Source: a gamma proteobacterium endosymbiont of Lamellibrachia anaximandri
Lineage (GTDB): Bacteria; Pseudomonadota; Gammaproteobacteria; Chromatiales; Chromatiaceae
Direction: 5' to 3'
Length of the DNA stretch: 42,188 bases
Assembly (NCBI GenBank): GCA_016756835.1
Contig: JAESPE010000019.1
Span: forward strand, 1 to 42,188
Shown piece by piece: positions 1 through 9,045 of the stretch (the first letter of the stretch is position 1; the number at the start of each line of letters is the position of its first letter). A model generated the notes under the pieces. The model was not told where the DNA came from. It saw only the letters and a program-made list of their open reading frames with translations, and searched no databases. The position numbers and the translations under genes are program-made.

Positions 1-1
1 C

Positions 2-103
2 CGGTTCAAGCTCGAAGAGATGATTCCGCGCCTCGGCTATGCCGCCGTGCGCACACCACCCATGCCACAACGCCTGCTCAGCATGGCTGAGGCTCGGGGG
101 TAA
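2..103 (+). CDS. 3' end of an unidentified gene
   Basis: An open frame enters from the left edge and gives 33 residues before a TAA at 101-103. The tail contains LEEMIPRLGYAAVR and ends in MAEARG, and looks soluble and helical. I do not recognise the family from so short a piece. The in-frame read to the edge, with codon use like that of the neighbouring genes, is the only support. Confidence 0.4.
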   Translation, partial: RFKLEEMIPRLGYAAVRTPPMPQRLLSMAEARG

Positions 104-153
104 TCAGGTAAGAATTTAGAAAAAATCAGGCGGTGTTCCTTGGGAGCGGGAAC

Positions 154-594
154 GTGAAGCAGGATCGGGAAGCTGCTAAAGCCGACGAGGTATTGAAGGA
201 GCGATTAAAGGATTCATTGTTACAGTCATCCGACTATCGTTATCTTCATCGGTTACACTGCGTATTGTTGGTGAACAATGGTCTGGATTTTGATCAGGTT
301 GCTGAATATTTTGATGAAAATCCACGCTCGATTGAACGCTGGGCACAGCAATTCAAGCAGCAGGGCGAGGAGGGACTGCTTGATGAGAAGCGGCGTGGCC
401 GCCCATCTACATTGGATGCAGATACACTCACGGCCCTCGGCAGGGCGATCAAGCGCCATCCAAGGGAGTTTGGTTTCTTCAAGGATCATTGGGACAGTCA
501 CCTGCTGCAGAACCACCTGCAATCCAGATACCACATCAAGCTGGGATTACGTCAATGCCAGCGGATATTCAACAAATTGAAAAGTGGGGCGTAA
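154..594 (+). CDS. Orphan helix-turn-helix protein, IS630 transposase-type N-terminal domain
   Basis: The protein has 146 residues from GTG 154, which has GGGAG seven bases upstream. An earlier GTG at 133 would add seven residues but lacks such a site. The middle holds a helix-turn-helix (DFDQVAEYFDENPRSIERW), a basic GRPSTL linker, and a second winged-helix-like half ending in LRQCQRIFNKLK. This two-part arrangement is that of the DNA-binding region of IS630/Tc1-type transposases. No DDE catalytic domain follows: the frame stops at 594 and a REP hairpin begins at once. It is therefore either a domesticated DNA-binding protein or the remnant of an insertion sequence. No terminal inverted repeats are visible around it, which favours a stand-alone regulator. 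Its targets cannot be inferred. Confidence 0.6.
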   Translation: MKQDREAAKADEVLKERLKDSLLQSSDYRYLHRLHCVLLVNNGLDFDQVAEYFDENPRSIERWAQQFKQQGEEGLLDEKRRGRPSTLDADTLTALGRAIKRHPREFGFFKDHWDSHLLQNHLQSRYHIKLGLRQCQRIFNKLKSGA

Positions 595-597
595 ACT

Positions 598-627
598 GGA
601 GGCCTGATCAAGCGTAGCGGATCAGGC
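598..627 (+). repeat. REP-type palindrome (GGAG foot)
   Basis: GGAG at 598-601 is followed by GCCTGATC (602-609), the loop AAGCGTAGCG (610-619) and GATCAGGC (620-627), a perfect 8-bp stem. It belongs to the same family as copies near 4733, 22797, 22855, 30139 and 30204. It starts four bases after the stop of the preceding gene. Confidence 0.85.
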
Positions 628-710
628 ATGCAGATTCCCGTAATGAATCCACCAGTATCCCTCCGGCGTATCTCTATATATCCCAAATAAGATAGAGCGT
701 CTTCATTTCA

Positions 711-1673
711 ATGGCTGGTCCGGTATCGATAAAACAAACCTCATTTATCCTATTTGTGTTGGGTCTGCTCATACTGACTCAATGTTCGGGTAGCGAAAAC
801 AATGGCTTCAATCTGAAAGATGCGCTGATACCGGTCGATGAAATCTATCATGGCGGTCCGGCAAAGGATGGTATCCCTGCCATCGATAATCCCCGATTTC
901 AACAGGCTGACGAGGCGGTGAATCTCCGCTCGGAGATGCGGGTGCTGGGTATCAGACGAAACGGGGTGAGCAAGGCCTATCCCGTTTCGATTCTCAATTG
1001 GCATGAGATCGTCAATGACCGGATTGGCGGTGAACCGGTGGTGATTACCTATTGTCCCCTGTGCGGCAGCGGGGTGGCCTATTCTGCCAGGATGGGGGGA
1101 AGCGTTTTGCATTTTGGCGTCTCTGGCCTGCTCTACAATAGCGACGTGCTGCTCTATGACCGTGAAACTGAATCTCTCTGGTCGCAGTTGAAACATCAGG
1201 CGGTATCGGGAAAGAAGAAGGGTACCCGATTGAAGATGCTGACTTTGGAGCATACGACTTGGGGGTGTTGGTTGGAACTGCATCCCGAAACCCTGGTGCT
1301 TTCGGAGGATACCGGCTACCTGCGGAGCTATGGGGTTGATCCCTATGCGGGTTACGAGAATGATGAGGGTCTCTATTTCCCGGTTTCCAATCCTGATCCA
1401 CGCTATCACCCAAAGGCCCGTATTATTGGGCTGGAGGTCGATGGTGCCTGGAAGGCCTATCCCTTTTCGGAACTGGACAAGGCCGGTGGGCGGATCACGG
1501 ATCACTTTGCCGGGAGCGACTACATAATCAGCTACGATCGCCAAAGCCGTTCTGCCTGGGTGGAGGATCATCAAGGTGGCCAGGTGCCTGCTGTTTCAAC
1601 CTTCTGGTTTGCCTGGACGGCGTTCCATCCTCAGAGTCATGTCTATGTTTCCAGCCCTGAGACGGAGCGTTGA
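711..1673 (+). CDS. DUF3179 domain-containing protein, probable envelope protein
   Basis: This 320-residue protein has a hydrophobic leader (residues 8-24) ending in LILTQC, which could be a lipoprotein signal with an unusual Gln before Cys25. Otherwise it would be a plain export signal or anchor. The body matches DUF3179: an ITYCPLCGSGVAY block near residues 112-124, then FGVSGLLYNSD, LYDRETESLWSQ and a C-terminal FWFAWTAFHP. The two Cys in the CPLC block are a family hallmark and could bind metal or act in redox, but the biochemical role of DUF3179 is unknown to me. The gene stands alone, with 83 bases of REP-flanked DNA upstream and a membrane protein gene downstream. Start ATG 711. Confidence 0.85.
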   Translation: MAGPVSIKQTSFILFVLGLLILTQCSGSENNGFNLKDALIPVDEIYHGGPAKDGIPAIDNPRFQQADEAVNLRSEMRVLGIRRNGVSKAYPVSILNWHEIVNDRIGGEPVVITYCPLCGSGVAYSARMGGSVLHFGVSGLLYNSDVLLYDRETESLWSQLKHQAVSGKKKGTRLKMLTLEHTTWGCWLELHPETLVLSEDTGYLRSYGVDPYAGYENDEGLYFPVSNPDPRYHPKARIIGLEVDGAWKAYPFSELDKAGGRITDHFAGSDYIISYDRQSRSAWVEDHQGGQVPAVSTFWFAWTAFHPQSHVYVSSPETER

Positions 1674-1749
1674 TATTTATCATGGCAGCCCATCGGGTGG
1701 GGTGATCGAATGAGACTCTGCTTTGGAGATCTCCCATTCGCTGCCGCCC

Positions 1750-2388
1750 ATGTGCATCACCATACTCTCGAAAAAATCCGCCAACGCCCGGCCGAAATCC
1801 AGGATTTGGCAATGGCTGACCCGATCGCCTCTGCGGCTCCTGGGCAGCGCCAGTGCGGTTTTTCTGCTGTTGGCTGCTGGAGACTATCTGCTGGGCGAGA
1901 CGGTGTTGGTCTGGCTGCGTCTCAATCTGCTGTTCGGCATCGCGCCACTTCCGTTTTTCGGTTATCTGTTGCAGCGCTACCCCGAATGGCTGAAGCGTTC
2001 GCCGGTTCCTTATGTCCGTTACGGGGCGCTCTTCTTCCTATTTGCCGCAGCACAGGTTGCTTTTCATCTCTCCCGGCAGATGGGTGGCGAACCGGGTTTG
2101 TTCTATCTCGCGCTGCTGGCTGTTGGTTGGTACCTCGCTATCACCACCCTGGTTGGAATCTACCGCTTTGCACTGGATAGCCATCGTACTTCAGAGGGCT
2201 GGATCAATGGTCTGCTCTATGTCGGTGCGGTGGGACTGCTGCTCTCCGGATTAGGGCTGATACTGGGGGAGTTCACGCTGTCGAATGCCGGTTTCTGGCT
2301 GGGATTGGGGGGATGGCTGCTGCCGTCGTTGCTGCTTGTTGCTCTTCGCCCGCTTTTGTGGTCGGGTCAGGCGTTGCATATTCCCTAA
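1750..2388 (+). CDS. Integral membrane protein, possibly NnrS-related
   Basis: The frame gives about 212 residues from ATG 1750; a TTG at 1723 would add nine. It has no clear ribosome site, so the start is uncertain. After a basic N-terminus there are about six hydrophobic segments (for example SASAVFLLLAAGDYLL, YGALFFLFAAAQVAF, LYVGAVGLLLSGLGLIL). The block LNLLFGIAPLPFFGYLLQRY followed by PEWL resembles, in spacing and character, the conserved region of NnrS nitric-oxide-response membrane proteins. NnrS is about twice this length, so this would be a half-length or divergent member. The NnrS link is inference from memory, without an alignment. It lies 76 bases after the DUF3179 gene and 67 before parC, all on the same strand. 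Confidence 0.5.
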   Translation: MCITILSKKSANARPKSRIWQWLTRSPLRLLGSASAVFLLLAAGDYLLGETVLVWLRLNLLFGIAPLPFFGYLLQRYPEWLKRSPVPYVRYGALFFLFAAAQVAFHLSRQMGGEPGLFYLALLAVGWYLAITTLVGIYRFALDSHRTSEGWINGLLYVGAVGLLLSGLGLILGEFTLSNAGFWLGLGGWLLPSLLLVALRPLLWSGQALHIP

Positions 2389-2455
2389 GCGCCTCACTTT
2401 CCGTATTATCCTCAGGCAATTTTTGGGCGGATATGCCCGCAACTGAATTGCCTCC

Positions 2456-4711
2456 ATGAGCGACACCATCGATTCAACCCTCGAGGGCGTGGAACAGGTC
2501 CCCCTCGGCGACTTTACCGAAAAGGCGTATCTGGACTATTCCATGTACGTCATCCTCGACCGCGCACTGCCTCATATCGGAGACGGCCTCAAGCCGGTGC
2601 AGCGGCGCATTGTCTACGCGATGTCGGAGCTCGGTCTGAGCGCCACCGCAAAGTTCAAGAAGTCCGCCCGCACCGTGGGCGACGTGCTCGGCAAGTTTCA
2701 TCCCCACGGCGACAGCGCCTGCTACGAGGCGATGGTGCTGATGGCGCAGAATTTTTCCTATCGCTACCCGCTGGTGGACGGCCAGGGCAACTGGGGCTCT
2801 CCGGATGATCCCAAGTCGTTCGCCGCCATGCGCTATACGGAATCCCGTCTCACCCCCTATGCCCAGGTGTTGCTCGCGGAGCTGGGCCAGGGAACCGTGG
2901 AGTGGGAACCCAATTTTGACGGCACGCTGAAGGAACCATCGCTGCTGCCCGCGCGTCTGCCCAACGTGCTGCTCAACGGCGCGTCCGGTATCGCGGTGGG
3001 TATGGCGACCGATATCCCGCCGCACAATCTGCGGGAGGTTGCCGGCGCCTGTATCCATCTGCTGGAGACGCCGAAGGCGACCCTGGATGATCTGATGGTC
3101 CATGTCAAAGGGCCGGACTATCCCACCGATGCGGAGATCATTACCCCACGGGCAGACCTGCGCAAGATGTATGAAACCGGCAACGGATCGATTCGCATGC
3201 GTGCCCGGTTCGAACGGGAACATGGCGACATCATAGTTACCGCACTGCCGCATCAGGTCTCCGGCTCGCGCATCATGGAGCAGATCGCCCAGCAGATGCA
3301 GGCGAAAAAACTGCCGATGGTGGAGGATCTGCGGGATGAGTCGGATCATGAAAACCCCACCCGGCTGGTGATCATTCCCCGTTCGAACCGGGTTGATGTG
3401 CTGCGCCTGATGTCCCACCTCTTCGCCACCACTGATCTGGAGCGCACCTATCGGGTCAATGTCAATCTGATCGGTACCAACGGGCGGCCGGCGGTGAAGG
3501 ATCTCCGTACCCTGCTGGCGGAGTGGCTGGCTTTCCGCACAGCGACTGTCACGCGGCGTCTGCAGTATCGTCTGGATCAGGTGCTGGATCGCCTGCATAT
3601 CCTCGAAGGTTTGATGATCGCCTACCTCAATATCGATGAGGTGATCGCGATTATCCGCCATGAGGATGATCCCAAGGCGGAGTTGATGAGCCGTTTCGGT
3701 CTCTCCGACCGCCAGGCCGAGGCGATCCTCAATCTGCGCCTGCGCCACCTGGCGAAGCTGGAGGAGATCAAGATCCGCGGAGAGCAGGAGGCGCTGGAGA
3801 CTGAGCGGGAGTGGTTGGAAAAGACACTGAACTCCAAGCAGCGCCTGCGTACCCTGATTCGCAAGGAGATCCAGGCCGACGCTGAAAAATATGGTGACGA
3901 GCGGCGCTCTCCCATTGTCGAACGCGAAACAGCGGAAGCACTGGACGAAACCGAGTTGACGCCCAGTGAGCCTGTAACCGTGATCCTCTCGGAGAAGGGG
4001 TGGGGACGCGCCGCCAAAGGACACGATATCGATCCGGCCGGACTCAACTACAAGGCAGGGGACAGCTACCTTGTCTCCGTTCGGCTGCGCAGTAATCAGT
4101 CGGCCATTTTTATCGACTCCAGCGGACGCAGTTACTCTCTTCTGGCACATACGCTACCCTCCGCCCGTAGTCAGGGCGAGCCGCTGACAGGGCGTTTCTC
4201 ACCCCCGGGTGGATCGGTGTTTTCCGCCGTGTTGGGCGGGGATCCCAAGGTTTGGTATCTGCTGGCTTCCGATGCGGGTTACGGCTTTCGGGTACAGATG
4301 AAAGCCATGTTTGCCAAGAATAAGGCGGGCAAGTCGATGCTCACGCTGCCCAAAGGGGCGAAAGTGTTGCCGCCGGTTGTGTTGGAAAATCCTGCAACAG
4401 ACCGGGTGGTCGCAGTGACCAACGAAGGTCGCATGCTGGTTTTTCCTGTAGCCGAACTGCCGGAGCTCTCGCGGGGCAAGGGAAACAAGATCATCGGCAT
4501 TCCCGGCAAGCGTGTGGAGTCGCGGCAGGAGTTTGTCGTGGCGCTCACTGTGGTGCCGGAGGGCGGCCATCTCAAGGTTTGTGCCGGGAAACGCCATATC
4601 ACTCTCAAACCTGCTGATCTGGACAACTATCAGGGAGAGCGGGGGCGGCGTGGCAACAAGCTGCCGAGAGGTTTTCAGAGAGTCGACAGCCTCCAGGTGC
4701 CTCTTAAATAA
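2456..4711 (+). CDS. parC: DNA topoisomerase IV subunit A
   Basis: ParC has 751 residues, nearly the length of the E. coli protein (752). With ParE it forms the type IIA topoisomerase that decatenates daughter chromosomes. The N-terminal breakage-reunion domain carries the active-site tyrosine in [10 protein letters not shown] (Tyr127). The quinolone pocket reads [12 protein letters not shown], with the usual Ser87 and Glu91, so no classical target resistance change is present. Further signatures are [40 protein letters not shown] and a coiled coil around [17 protein letters not shown]. The C-terminal DNA-wrapping domain keeps [17 protein letters not shown] and ends after [16 protein letters not shown]. 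These features separate it from GyrA, which has a longer tail with a GyrA box. parE is not in the window. Confidence 0.97.
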   Translation: MSDTIDSTLEGVEQVPLGDFTEKAYLDYSMYVILDRALPHIGDGLKPVQRRIVYAMSELGLSATAKFKKSARTVGDVLGKFHPHGDSACYEAMVLMAQNFSYRYPLVDGQGNWGSPDDPKSFAAMRYTESRLTPYAQVLLAELGQGTVEWEPNFDGTLKEPSLLPARLPNVLLNGASGIAVGMATDIPPHNLREVAGACIHLLETPKATLDDLMVHVKGPDYPTDAEIITPRADLRKMYETGNGSIRMRARFEREHGDIIVTALPHQVSGSRIMEQIAQQMQAKKLPMVEDLRDESDHENPTRLVIIPRSNRVDVLRLMSHLFATTDLERTYRVNVNLIGTNGRPAVKDLRTLLAEWLAFRTATVTRRLQYRLDQVLDRLHILEGLMIAYLNIDEVIAIIRHEDDPKAELMSRFGLSDRQAEAILNLRLRHLAKLEEIKIRGEQEALETEREWLEKTLNSKQRLRTLIRKEIQADAEKYGDERRSPIVERETAEALDETELTPSEPVTVILSEKGWGRAAKGHDIDPAGLNYKAGDSYLVSVRLRSNQSAIFIDSSGRSYSLLAHTLPSARSQGEPLTGRFSPPGGSVFSAVLGGDPKVWYLLASDAGYGFRVQMKAMFAKNKAGKSMLTLPKGAKVLPPVVLENPATDRVVAVTNEGRMLVFPVAELPELSRGKGNKIIGIPGKRVESRQEFVVALTVVPEGGHLKVCAGKRHITLKPADLDNYQGERGRRGNKLPRGFQRVDSLQVPLK

Positions 4712-4732
4712 TGTTCCATTGATTTGGTGAGC

Positions 4733-4762
4733 GTAGGCCGGTTCAAGCGTAGCGGAACCGGC
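4733..4762 (+). repeat. REP-type palindrome (GTAG foot)
   Basis: GTAG (4733-4736) is followed by GCCGGTTC, the loop AAGCGTAGCG and GAACCGGC, a perfect 8-bp stem. It lies in the 108-base gap between convergent parC and nhaD, where it could also help end transcription. A weak partner beginning GCCCGATCC near 4791 may be a decayed inverted copy. Confidence 0.85.
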
Positions 4763-4819
4763 GACTTGAATCGCCCTGCCAAAGCCTGAATGCCCGATCC
4801 GGGGCGGTTGATAATCCCC

Positions 4820-6304
4820 TTAAAATAGAGCGCTGTTGATCCAGTAATGGCTCAACACAGAGACGAAGAACCCCAGCATTATTGCCGGTGTCCAGCGCAG
4901 GTGGGCGAAAAAGGTGTAACGTCCGTAGGACTGTCCCATCAGCGCGATCCCGGCCGCGGAGCCGATCGAGAGCAGACTGCCGCCAATGCCCGTAGTGAGG
5001 GTAACGGTGAGCCAGTCACCGAGCGCCATTTGCGGATCCATCGCCAGTACCGCGAACATCGTCGGGGTGTTTTCCACCACGGCGGAATAGAAGCCGACCA
5101 TCAGATTGGCCACGTCTGTGCCCCACTGGCCATACATCACTGCCTCGGCCATTGAGAGCCAGCCGATATAGGCAAGTCCCCCCACGCTGAGTGCGATGCC
5201 GTAGAGGAACAGGATAGCGTCCCACTCAGCGCGCGATATGCGCTGAAAAACGTCGAACGGTGTTTTCTTCAGGCTGGGCAGCGGACCACCAATCCACTCC
5301 TCCTCACCGGTGAGTTCCTCGTTATTGTGGCTCTTTTTGAGGTAGTAGCCGAAAAACTGCAGATAGGCGAGTCCGGTCATCATGCCGATGACCGGCGGCA
5401 GTTGCAGCAGGGTTTCAAACGTCACGCTGGTGGCGATAGTGAGCAGAAATAACAACAGAATCACCTTGCCGCCCCGGAGCATGTCTATTTTTTCGACTCT
5501 GCTTTTGGGTGTGCCATGCGGGATGGCGCGGGAGAGCAGGAGGGCGGTCAACAGATAGCCGGTCAGCGCTGGGATCAGCAGATTGTAGAAGGACCAGAAA
5601 TCGAGCGGCCCCTGGCTGGTGATGATCTGGTGCTGCCAGATCACCAGCGTGGTGAGATCCCCAAAAGGGCTGAAGACGCCGCCGGCGTTGGCGGCCACCA
5701 CCACATTGACACAGGCAATCGAGGTGAACCTGACCTCCTTGCGACCGAGGGCAAAGACCACTGCGCCCATCAGTAGAGCAGTGCTCAGGTTGTCGAGTAG
5801 CGGGGAGAGGACGAAGGTGGTGAGGCCGGTCAACCAGAAGAGTGAGCGGTAGGTGTAGCCGCGTTCGGCCACCCAGGTTCGCAGGGCAGCGAACACGCGT
5901 CGTTCGTTCATGGCGTTGATGTAGGTCATCACCACCAGCAGAAACAGCATCAGCTCAGCATATTTGAGCAGATAGCCCCGAACCGCTGCTTCAGCCCCGT
6001 GGACAAGCCCAAAGTGTGTTTCGCTCCAGGCGATGAGTCCCCAGATAAGCCCTGCCGACAGCAGCATGGGCTTGGATTTCCGCATGTCGATGAACTCTTC
6101 GAAGGTCACCGCGATAATGGCAAGGACGAAAATAGCCATGGCGGCCAATCCAGGCCACTGAAGCGCAAGGTTTTCTGCGGAGGGGGATTGCATAGCCCAC
6201 GCAGGGGCGCTGAACGCAGGCAGCGTCAGGATCAGCAGAAACCGGAAAGGGTTGTGCCGGTACAAAATGGCGAACTCCCGAATACGACTCAAACCGTTCG
6301 CCAT
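4820..6304 (-). CDS. nhaD: Na+/H+ antiporter, NhaD family
   Basis: The predicted protein has 494 residues from ATG 6304. The frame extends 30 codons further upstream, but that part runs towards the repeat element and is unlike the family. An exported-type leader (ending PAFSAPAWA) precedes about 11-12 membrane helices. Typical NhaD/ion-transporter-superfamily features are MRKSKPMLLSAGLIW, SPLLDNLSTALLMGA, ANAGGVFSPFGDLTT, a late VVENTPTMFAVLAMDPQM and GIGGSLLSIGSAAGIALMG. The Asp/Asn-rich helices carry the ion path. It would exchange cytoplasmic Na+ (or Li+) for H+ at the inner membrane, which suits a marine or salt-exposed bacterium. It is transcribed alone, convergent with parC. No good ribosome site is visible before ATG 6304. 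Confidence 0.9.
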   Translation of the reverse strand: MANGLSRIREFAILYRHNPFRFLLILTLPAFSAPAWAMQSPSAENLALQWPGLAAMAIFVLAIIAVTFEEFIDMRKSKPMLLSAGLIWGLIAWSETHFGLVHGAEAAVRGYLLKYAELMLFLLVVMTYINAMNERRVFAALRTWVAERGYTYRSLFWLTGLTTFVLSPLLDNLSTALLMGAVVFALGRKEVRFTSIACVNVVVAANAGGVFSPFGDLTTLVIWQHQIITSQGPLDFWSFYNLLIPALTGYLLTALLLSRAIPHGTPKSRVEKIDMLRGGKVILLLFLLTIATSVTFETLLQLPPVIGMMTGLAYLQFFGYYLKKSHNNEELTGEEEWIGGPLPSLKKTPFDVFQRISRAEWDAILFLYGIALSVGGLAYIGWLSMAEAVMYGQWGTDVANLMVGFYSAVVENTPTMFAVLAMDPQMALGDWLTVTLTTGIGGSLLSIGSAAGIALMGQSYGRYTFFAHLRWTPAIMLGFFVSVLSHYWINSALF

Positions 6305-6344
6305 TATTAGAAATTTCGCATTGACTGTACAGCCTCCCCCTAGA

Positions 6345-6478
6345 TAGTGCCCGTCCGGAAACACTGTTTTCACCACGAAGCGCACGAAGAACACGAAGAA
6401 AATTCATGGTTAATCAATCTTTCACCTTCGTGCTCTTCGTGTCCTTTGTGGTAGATGAGGGTTTCCGGATGGACACTA
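6345..6478. repeat. Small inverted-repeat element with nested arms
   Basis: Outer inverted repeats of 18 bases (TAGTGCCCGTCCGGAAAC at 6345-6362 and the complement of TAGTGTCCATCCGGAAAC at 6461-6478, two mismatches) enclose a second pair. The inner arms consist of tandem CACGAAGAA-like units at 6373-6400 and their complement at 6421-6451. No coding frame is inside. It looks like a non-autonomous palindromic element or a large hairpin. A related half-copy, TAGCGTCCATCCAGAGGG, follows at 6481. Confidence 0.6.
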
Positions 6479-6501
6479 AATAGCGTCCATCCAGAGGGTA
6501 G

Positions 6502-6518
6502 GGTGCGCCGTGCGCACC
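6502..6518. repeat. Short perfect palindrome
   Basis: GGTGCGC, a 3-base loop and GCGCACC form a 7-bp hairpin between the inverted-repeat element and the tRNA-Leu promoter. There is no T-run after it. It may be a further intergenic repeat or a small regulatory hairpin. Confidence 0.5.
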
Positions 6519-6560
6519 ATGATTTCCGAATCACGGTTGGAGACTTATTGGTTCTATCGG

Positions 6561-6566
6561 TATAAT
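6561..6566 (+). promoter_or_regulatory. Likely -10 box of tRNA-Leu
   Basis: A perfect TATAAT lies 32 bases before the mature tRNA 5' end. A weak -35 candidate, TTGGAG, sits 18 bases upstream at 6537-6542. Confidence 0.55.
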
Positions 6567-6597
6567 GAACGGTTGGAAATTCCATTGCTGGAAAAAT

Positions 6598-6682
6598 GCG
6601 AAAGTGGCGGAATTGGTAGACGTGCTGGATTTAGGTTCCAGTGGGGCAACCCGTGGGAGTTCAAGTCTCCCCTTTCGCACCA
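6598..6682 (+). tRNA. tRNA-Leu (anticodon UAG)
   Basis: This is an 85-base class II tRNA. The acceptor stem GCGAAAG (6598-6604) pairs with CTTTCGC (6672-6678), followed by A and an encoded CCA. The D arm, anticodon stem CTGGA/TCCAG around the loop TTTAGGT, a long variable arm and TTCAAGT in the T loop are all visible. The anticodon TAG reads CUN leucine codons. Trigger factor follows 135 bases downstream. Confidence 0.95.
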
Positions 6683-6817
6683 AATTCAGTCCCGCCGCTG
6701 ATCCGGGAGTCGTGTGCCTTTAAATAGGGAACCCGACCGTCGGGCGGTGGCGTGACGTTGTAATAACCCAACTGTTTTGAAAATTATTGGCAGTTCAGTC
6801 TGCAGGAGAAGAGATAG

Positions 6818-8110
6818 ATGCAAGTTTCGGTTGAATCGGGTGAAGGTTTCGAGCGGCGAGTAACCGTGGAACTGCCTGCTGAACAGGTTGAACAGGAGGT
6901 GACCAAGCGCCTGAAACAGATCGGCCGGACTGCCAAAGTGGATGGTTTTCGTCCAGGTAAGGTGCCGATGGGTATGCTGCGTCGCCAGTATGGCAGTCAT
7001 GTGCTGCAGGAAGTGTATGGTGAACTGATCGAGACCAGTTACAGGGAAGCGATCCTCCAGGAGGGCCTGCACCCTGCCGGTCAGCCCAAGATCGAACCGA
7101 AAACCTCCGATGATGAGAGTCTCTTCTCCTACGTCGCAACGCTGGAAGTCATGCCGGTGATCGACTCGCCGAAGGTAGAGGGTACCCTCAAACGGCCGGT
7201 TGCGGATGTGGCCGACAGCGACGTGGATGAGATGATCGAAAAACTGCGGGGCCAGCGTATCACCTGGAATCCGGTCGAACGTGCTGCCGCTGATGGCGAT
7301 CAGGTAAAGATTAACTTCAAGGGCATCATGGATGGAGATGCCTTCGAAGGCGGCAGTGCTGACGATGTGCCCCTGGTATTGGGCTCCAATTCCATGATCG
7401 ATGGCTTCGAGAGTGGCCTCGTCGGTGCGGAAAAGGGCGGCAGCCTCACACTGGAGCTCAAATTCCCTGAAGATTACCGGGTGGAAGAACTGGCCGGAAA
7501 GCCGGTAACCTTCGAGGTAGAGATCAATGAGGTGGCTGAATCTGAGTTGCCTGAGGCGAATGATGATTTTGCCAAGGAGTTCGGCGCTGAAGAGGGCGTC
7601 GAGAAGTTGAAGAGTGATATTCGGGAGAATATGGAGCGCGAACTCGAACAGCGCATCAAGGCCCGAATCAAGAGTCAGGCCATGGATCTGCTGGTGGAGA
7701 GCAATGGTACTGAAGTGCCGGTGGCGCTGGTCGACGAGGAGATAAACGCGTTGCAGGAACAGACCCGCAACCACATGTCCACTGGTGTACCGGGTTCCTC
7801 CATGGAACTGCCCCGTGAGATGTTCGAGGAGCAGGCGAAACGGCGGGTGATCCTGGGGCTGTTGATTGCAGAAATCATCAAGCAGAATGAGATACAACTG
7901 GACGCCGATCGTGTTCGCAGGACCATTGAGGAGTATGCGGCCAGCTATGAAAAGCCTGAAGAGGTAGTCGAGCACTACTATGGCAACCACGAGCAGTTGG
8001 CTGCGGTGCAGAATGTGGTGCTGGAGGATCAGGTGGTTGACTGGGTGCTGGAAAATGCCCAGGTCGAAGATGAAAACACCTCGTTTTCCGCCCTGACCGA
8101 CGAGGGCTGA
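6818..8110 (+). CDS. tig: Trigger factor, ribosome-bound chaperone
   Basis: Trigger factor binds near the ribosome exit tunnel and holds nascent chains. The protein has 430 residues, the usual length. The N-terminal ribosome-binding domain carries the signature GFRPGKVP (residues 43-50). The FKBP-type prolyl isomerase domain follows with GDQVKINFKGIMDGDAFEGG and LELKFPEDYRVEELAGK. The C-terminal arms (SDIRENMERELEQRIKARIK onward) close the chaperone cavity. The start ATG 6818 has GGAGAAGAG a few bases upstream. tig is followed by clpP, clpX and lon in the classic gammaproteobacterial order, linking chaperone and protease functions. Confidence 0.97.
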   Translation: MQVSVESGEGFERRVTVELPAEQVEQEVTKRLKQIGRTAKVDGFRPGKVPMGMLRRQYGSHVLQEVYGELIETSYREAILQEGLHPAGQPKIEPKTSDDESLFSYVATLEVMPVIDSPKVEGTLKRPVADVADSDVDEMIEKLRGQRITWNPVERAAADGDQVKINFKGIMDGDAFEGGSADDVPLVLGSNSMIDGFESGLVGAEKGGSLTLELKFPEDYRVEELAGKPVTFEVEINEVAESELPEANDDFAKEFGAEEGVEKLKSDIRENMERELEQRIKARIKSQAMDLLVESNGTEVPVALVDEEINALQEQTRNHMSTGVPGSSMELPREMFEEQAKRRVILGLLIAEIIKQNEIQLDADRVRRTIEEYAASYEKPEEVVEHYYGNHEQLAAVQNVVLEDQVVDWVLENAQVEDENTSFSALTDEG

Positions 8111-8216
8111 GGCGAAAAGCGGGTAGTTCCGCCGCCGGAATTGGGTGGTTGGAATAATTCGGCTGGGTTGACAAGTAAGCTAAGATTTTCCGATAGGGCT
8201 AAAGGAATCAGGTGAT

Positions 8217-8870
8217 ATGACCGATACACACCACATGGGTGGTCTTGAAACGCAGAATCTGGGGTTGGTGCCGATCGTTGTCGAACAGACAGCGCGCGGT
8301 GAGCGTTCGTACGATATCTACTCCAGGCTCCTCAAGGAGCGGGTGATCTTTCTGGTGGGGCCTGTCGAAGACCACATGGCCAACCTGGTAGTGGCTCAGT
8401 TGCTTTTCCTGGAATCGGAGAATCCCGACAAGGATATTCACCTCTACATCAATTCGCCGGGCGGTTCGGTGACAGCGGGACTGTCGATCTACGACACCAT
8501 GCAGTTTATCAAGCCGGACGTGAGCACCATGTGTATTGGCCAGGCCGCCAGTATGGGTGCGCTGCTGTTGACGGGCGGCGCTAAAGGCAAACGTCACTGT
8601 CTGTCCAATTCGCGCATGATGATTCATCAGCCGCTGGGTGGTTTCCAGGGCCAGGCCACGGATATCGAGATCCACGCCAAAGAGATCCTGCTGTTGCGCG
8701 AGCGACTGAACACCATCATGGCCGAACACACGGGGCAGCCGTTGCAGAAGATTGGCGAAGATACAGAGCGGGACAATTTCATGGGTGGTGAGGATGCGGT
8801 TGCCTATGGGTTGATCGACCATGTGTTGGAAAATCGTTCCGGACAGGCAGGAGAGAAGAGTGACGATTGA
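8217..8870 (+). CDS. clpP: ATP-dependent Clp protease proteolytic subunit
   Basis: ClpP is the 14-mer serine peptidase that degrades substrates unfolded by ClpX or ClpA. The protein has 217 residues, including a propeptide of roughly a dozen. Catalytic triad: Ser112 in GQAASMGA, His137 in MMIHQPLGG and Asp186 in TERDNFM. The oxyanion-side INSPGGSV motif is at residues 79-86. The start ATG 8217 has AAAGGAAT upstream. It lies 106 bases after tig and 175 before clpX. TTGACA at 8168 could be a -35 element, but the matching -10 (GATAGG at 8192) is weak and the leader would be very short. Confidence 0.97.
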   Translation: MTDTHHMGGLETQNLGLVPIVVEQTARGERSYDIYSRLLKERVIFLVGPVEDHMANLVVAQLLFLESENPDKDIHLYINSPGGSVTAGLSIYDTMQFIKPDVSTMCIGQAASMGALLLTGGAKGKRHCLSNSRMMIHQPLGGFQGQATDIEIHAKEILLLRERLNTIMAEHTGQPLQKIGEDTERDNFMGGEDAVAYGLIDHVLENRSGQAGEKSDD

Positions 8871-9045
8871 TCGACTGGATGGCTTGAAAACCGGACCTTG
8901 ATGCCAGGATGAACAGATAAAGGCTGACAGTCCTGGCTAGCCCTGATACAAGATCCGAGGGTTTGTTAAAAGGGTACAGTAGGATTAAGATTGGAATGAC
9001 TGGCTTTGAAGACACAGCAGGGTGTCTCGCAGGAGATAGAGTGAT

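Noticed and set aside
2474-4150. A 558-codon open frame on the minus strand opposite parC
   Set aside because: It is antisense to an unmistakable ParC sequence. The product is His/Gln/Arg-rich with no domain, as expected from the opposite strand of a GC-rich gene.
6305-6394. Thirty extra N-terminal codons for nhaD
   Set aside because: They extend upstream into the inverted-repeat element and add a sequence unlike NhaD before a normal leader starting at 6304.
8168-8197. TTGACA with GATAGG as a clpP promoter
   Set aside because: The -10 match is poor and the transcript would begin at or inside the ribosome site. Only the -35 is convincing.
8248-8275. CTTGAAACGCAGAATCTGGGG as a heat-shock promoter
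   Set aside because: It lies inside clpP and lacks the CCCCAT half; GGGG is on the wrong strand sense.
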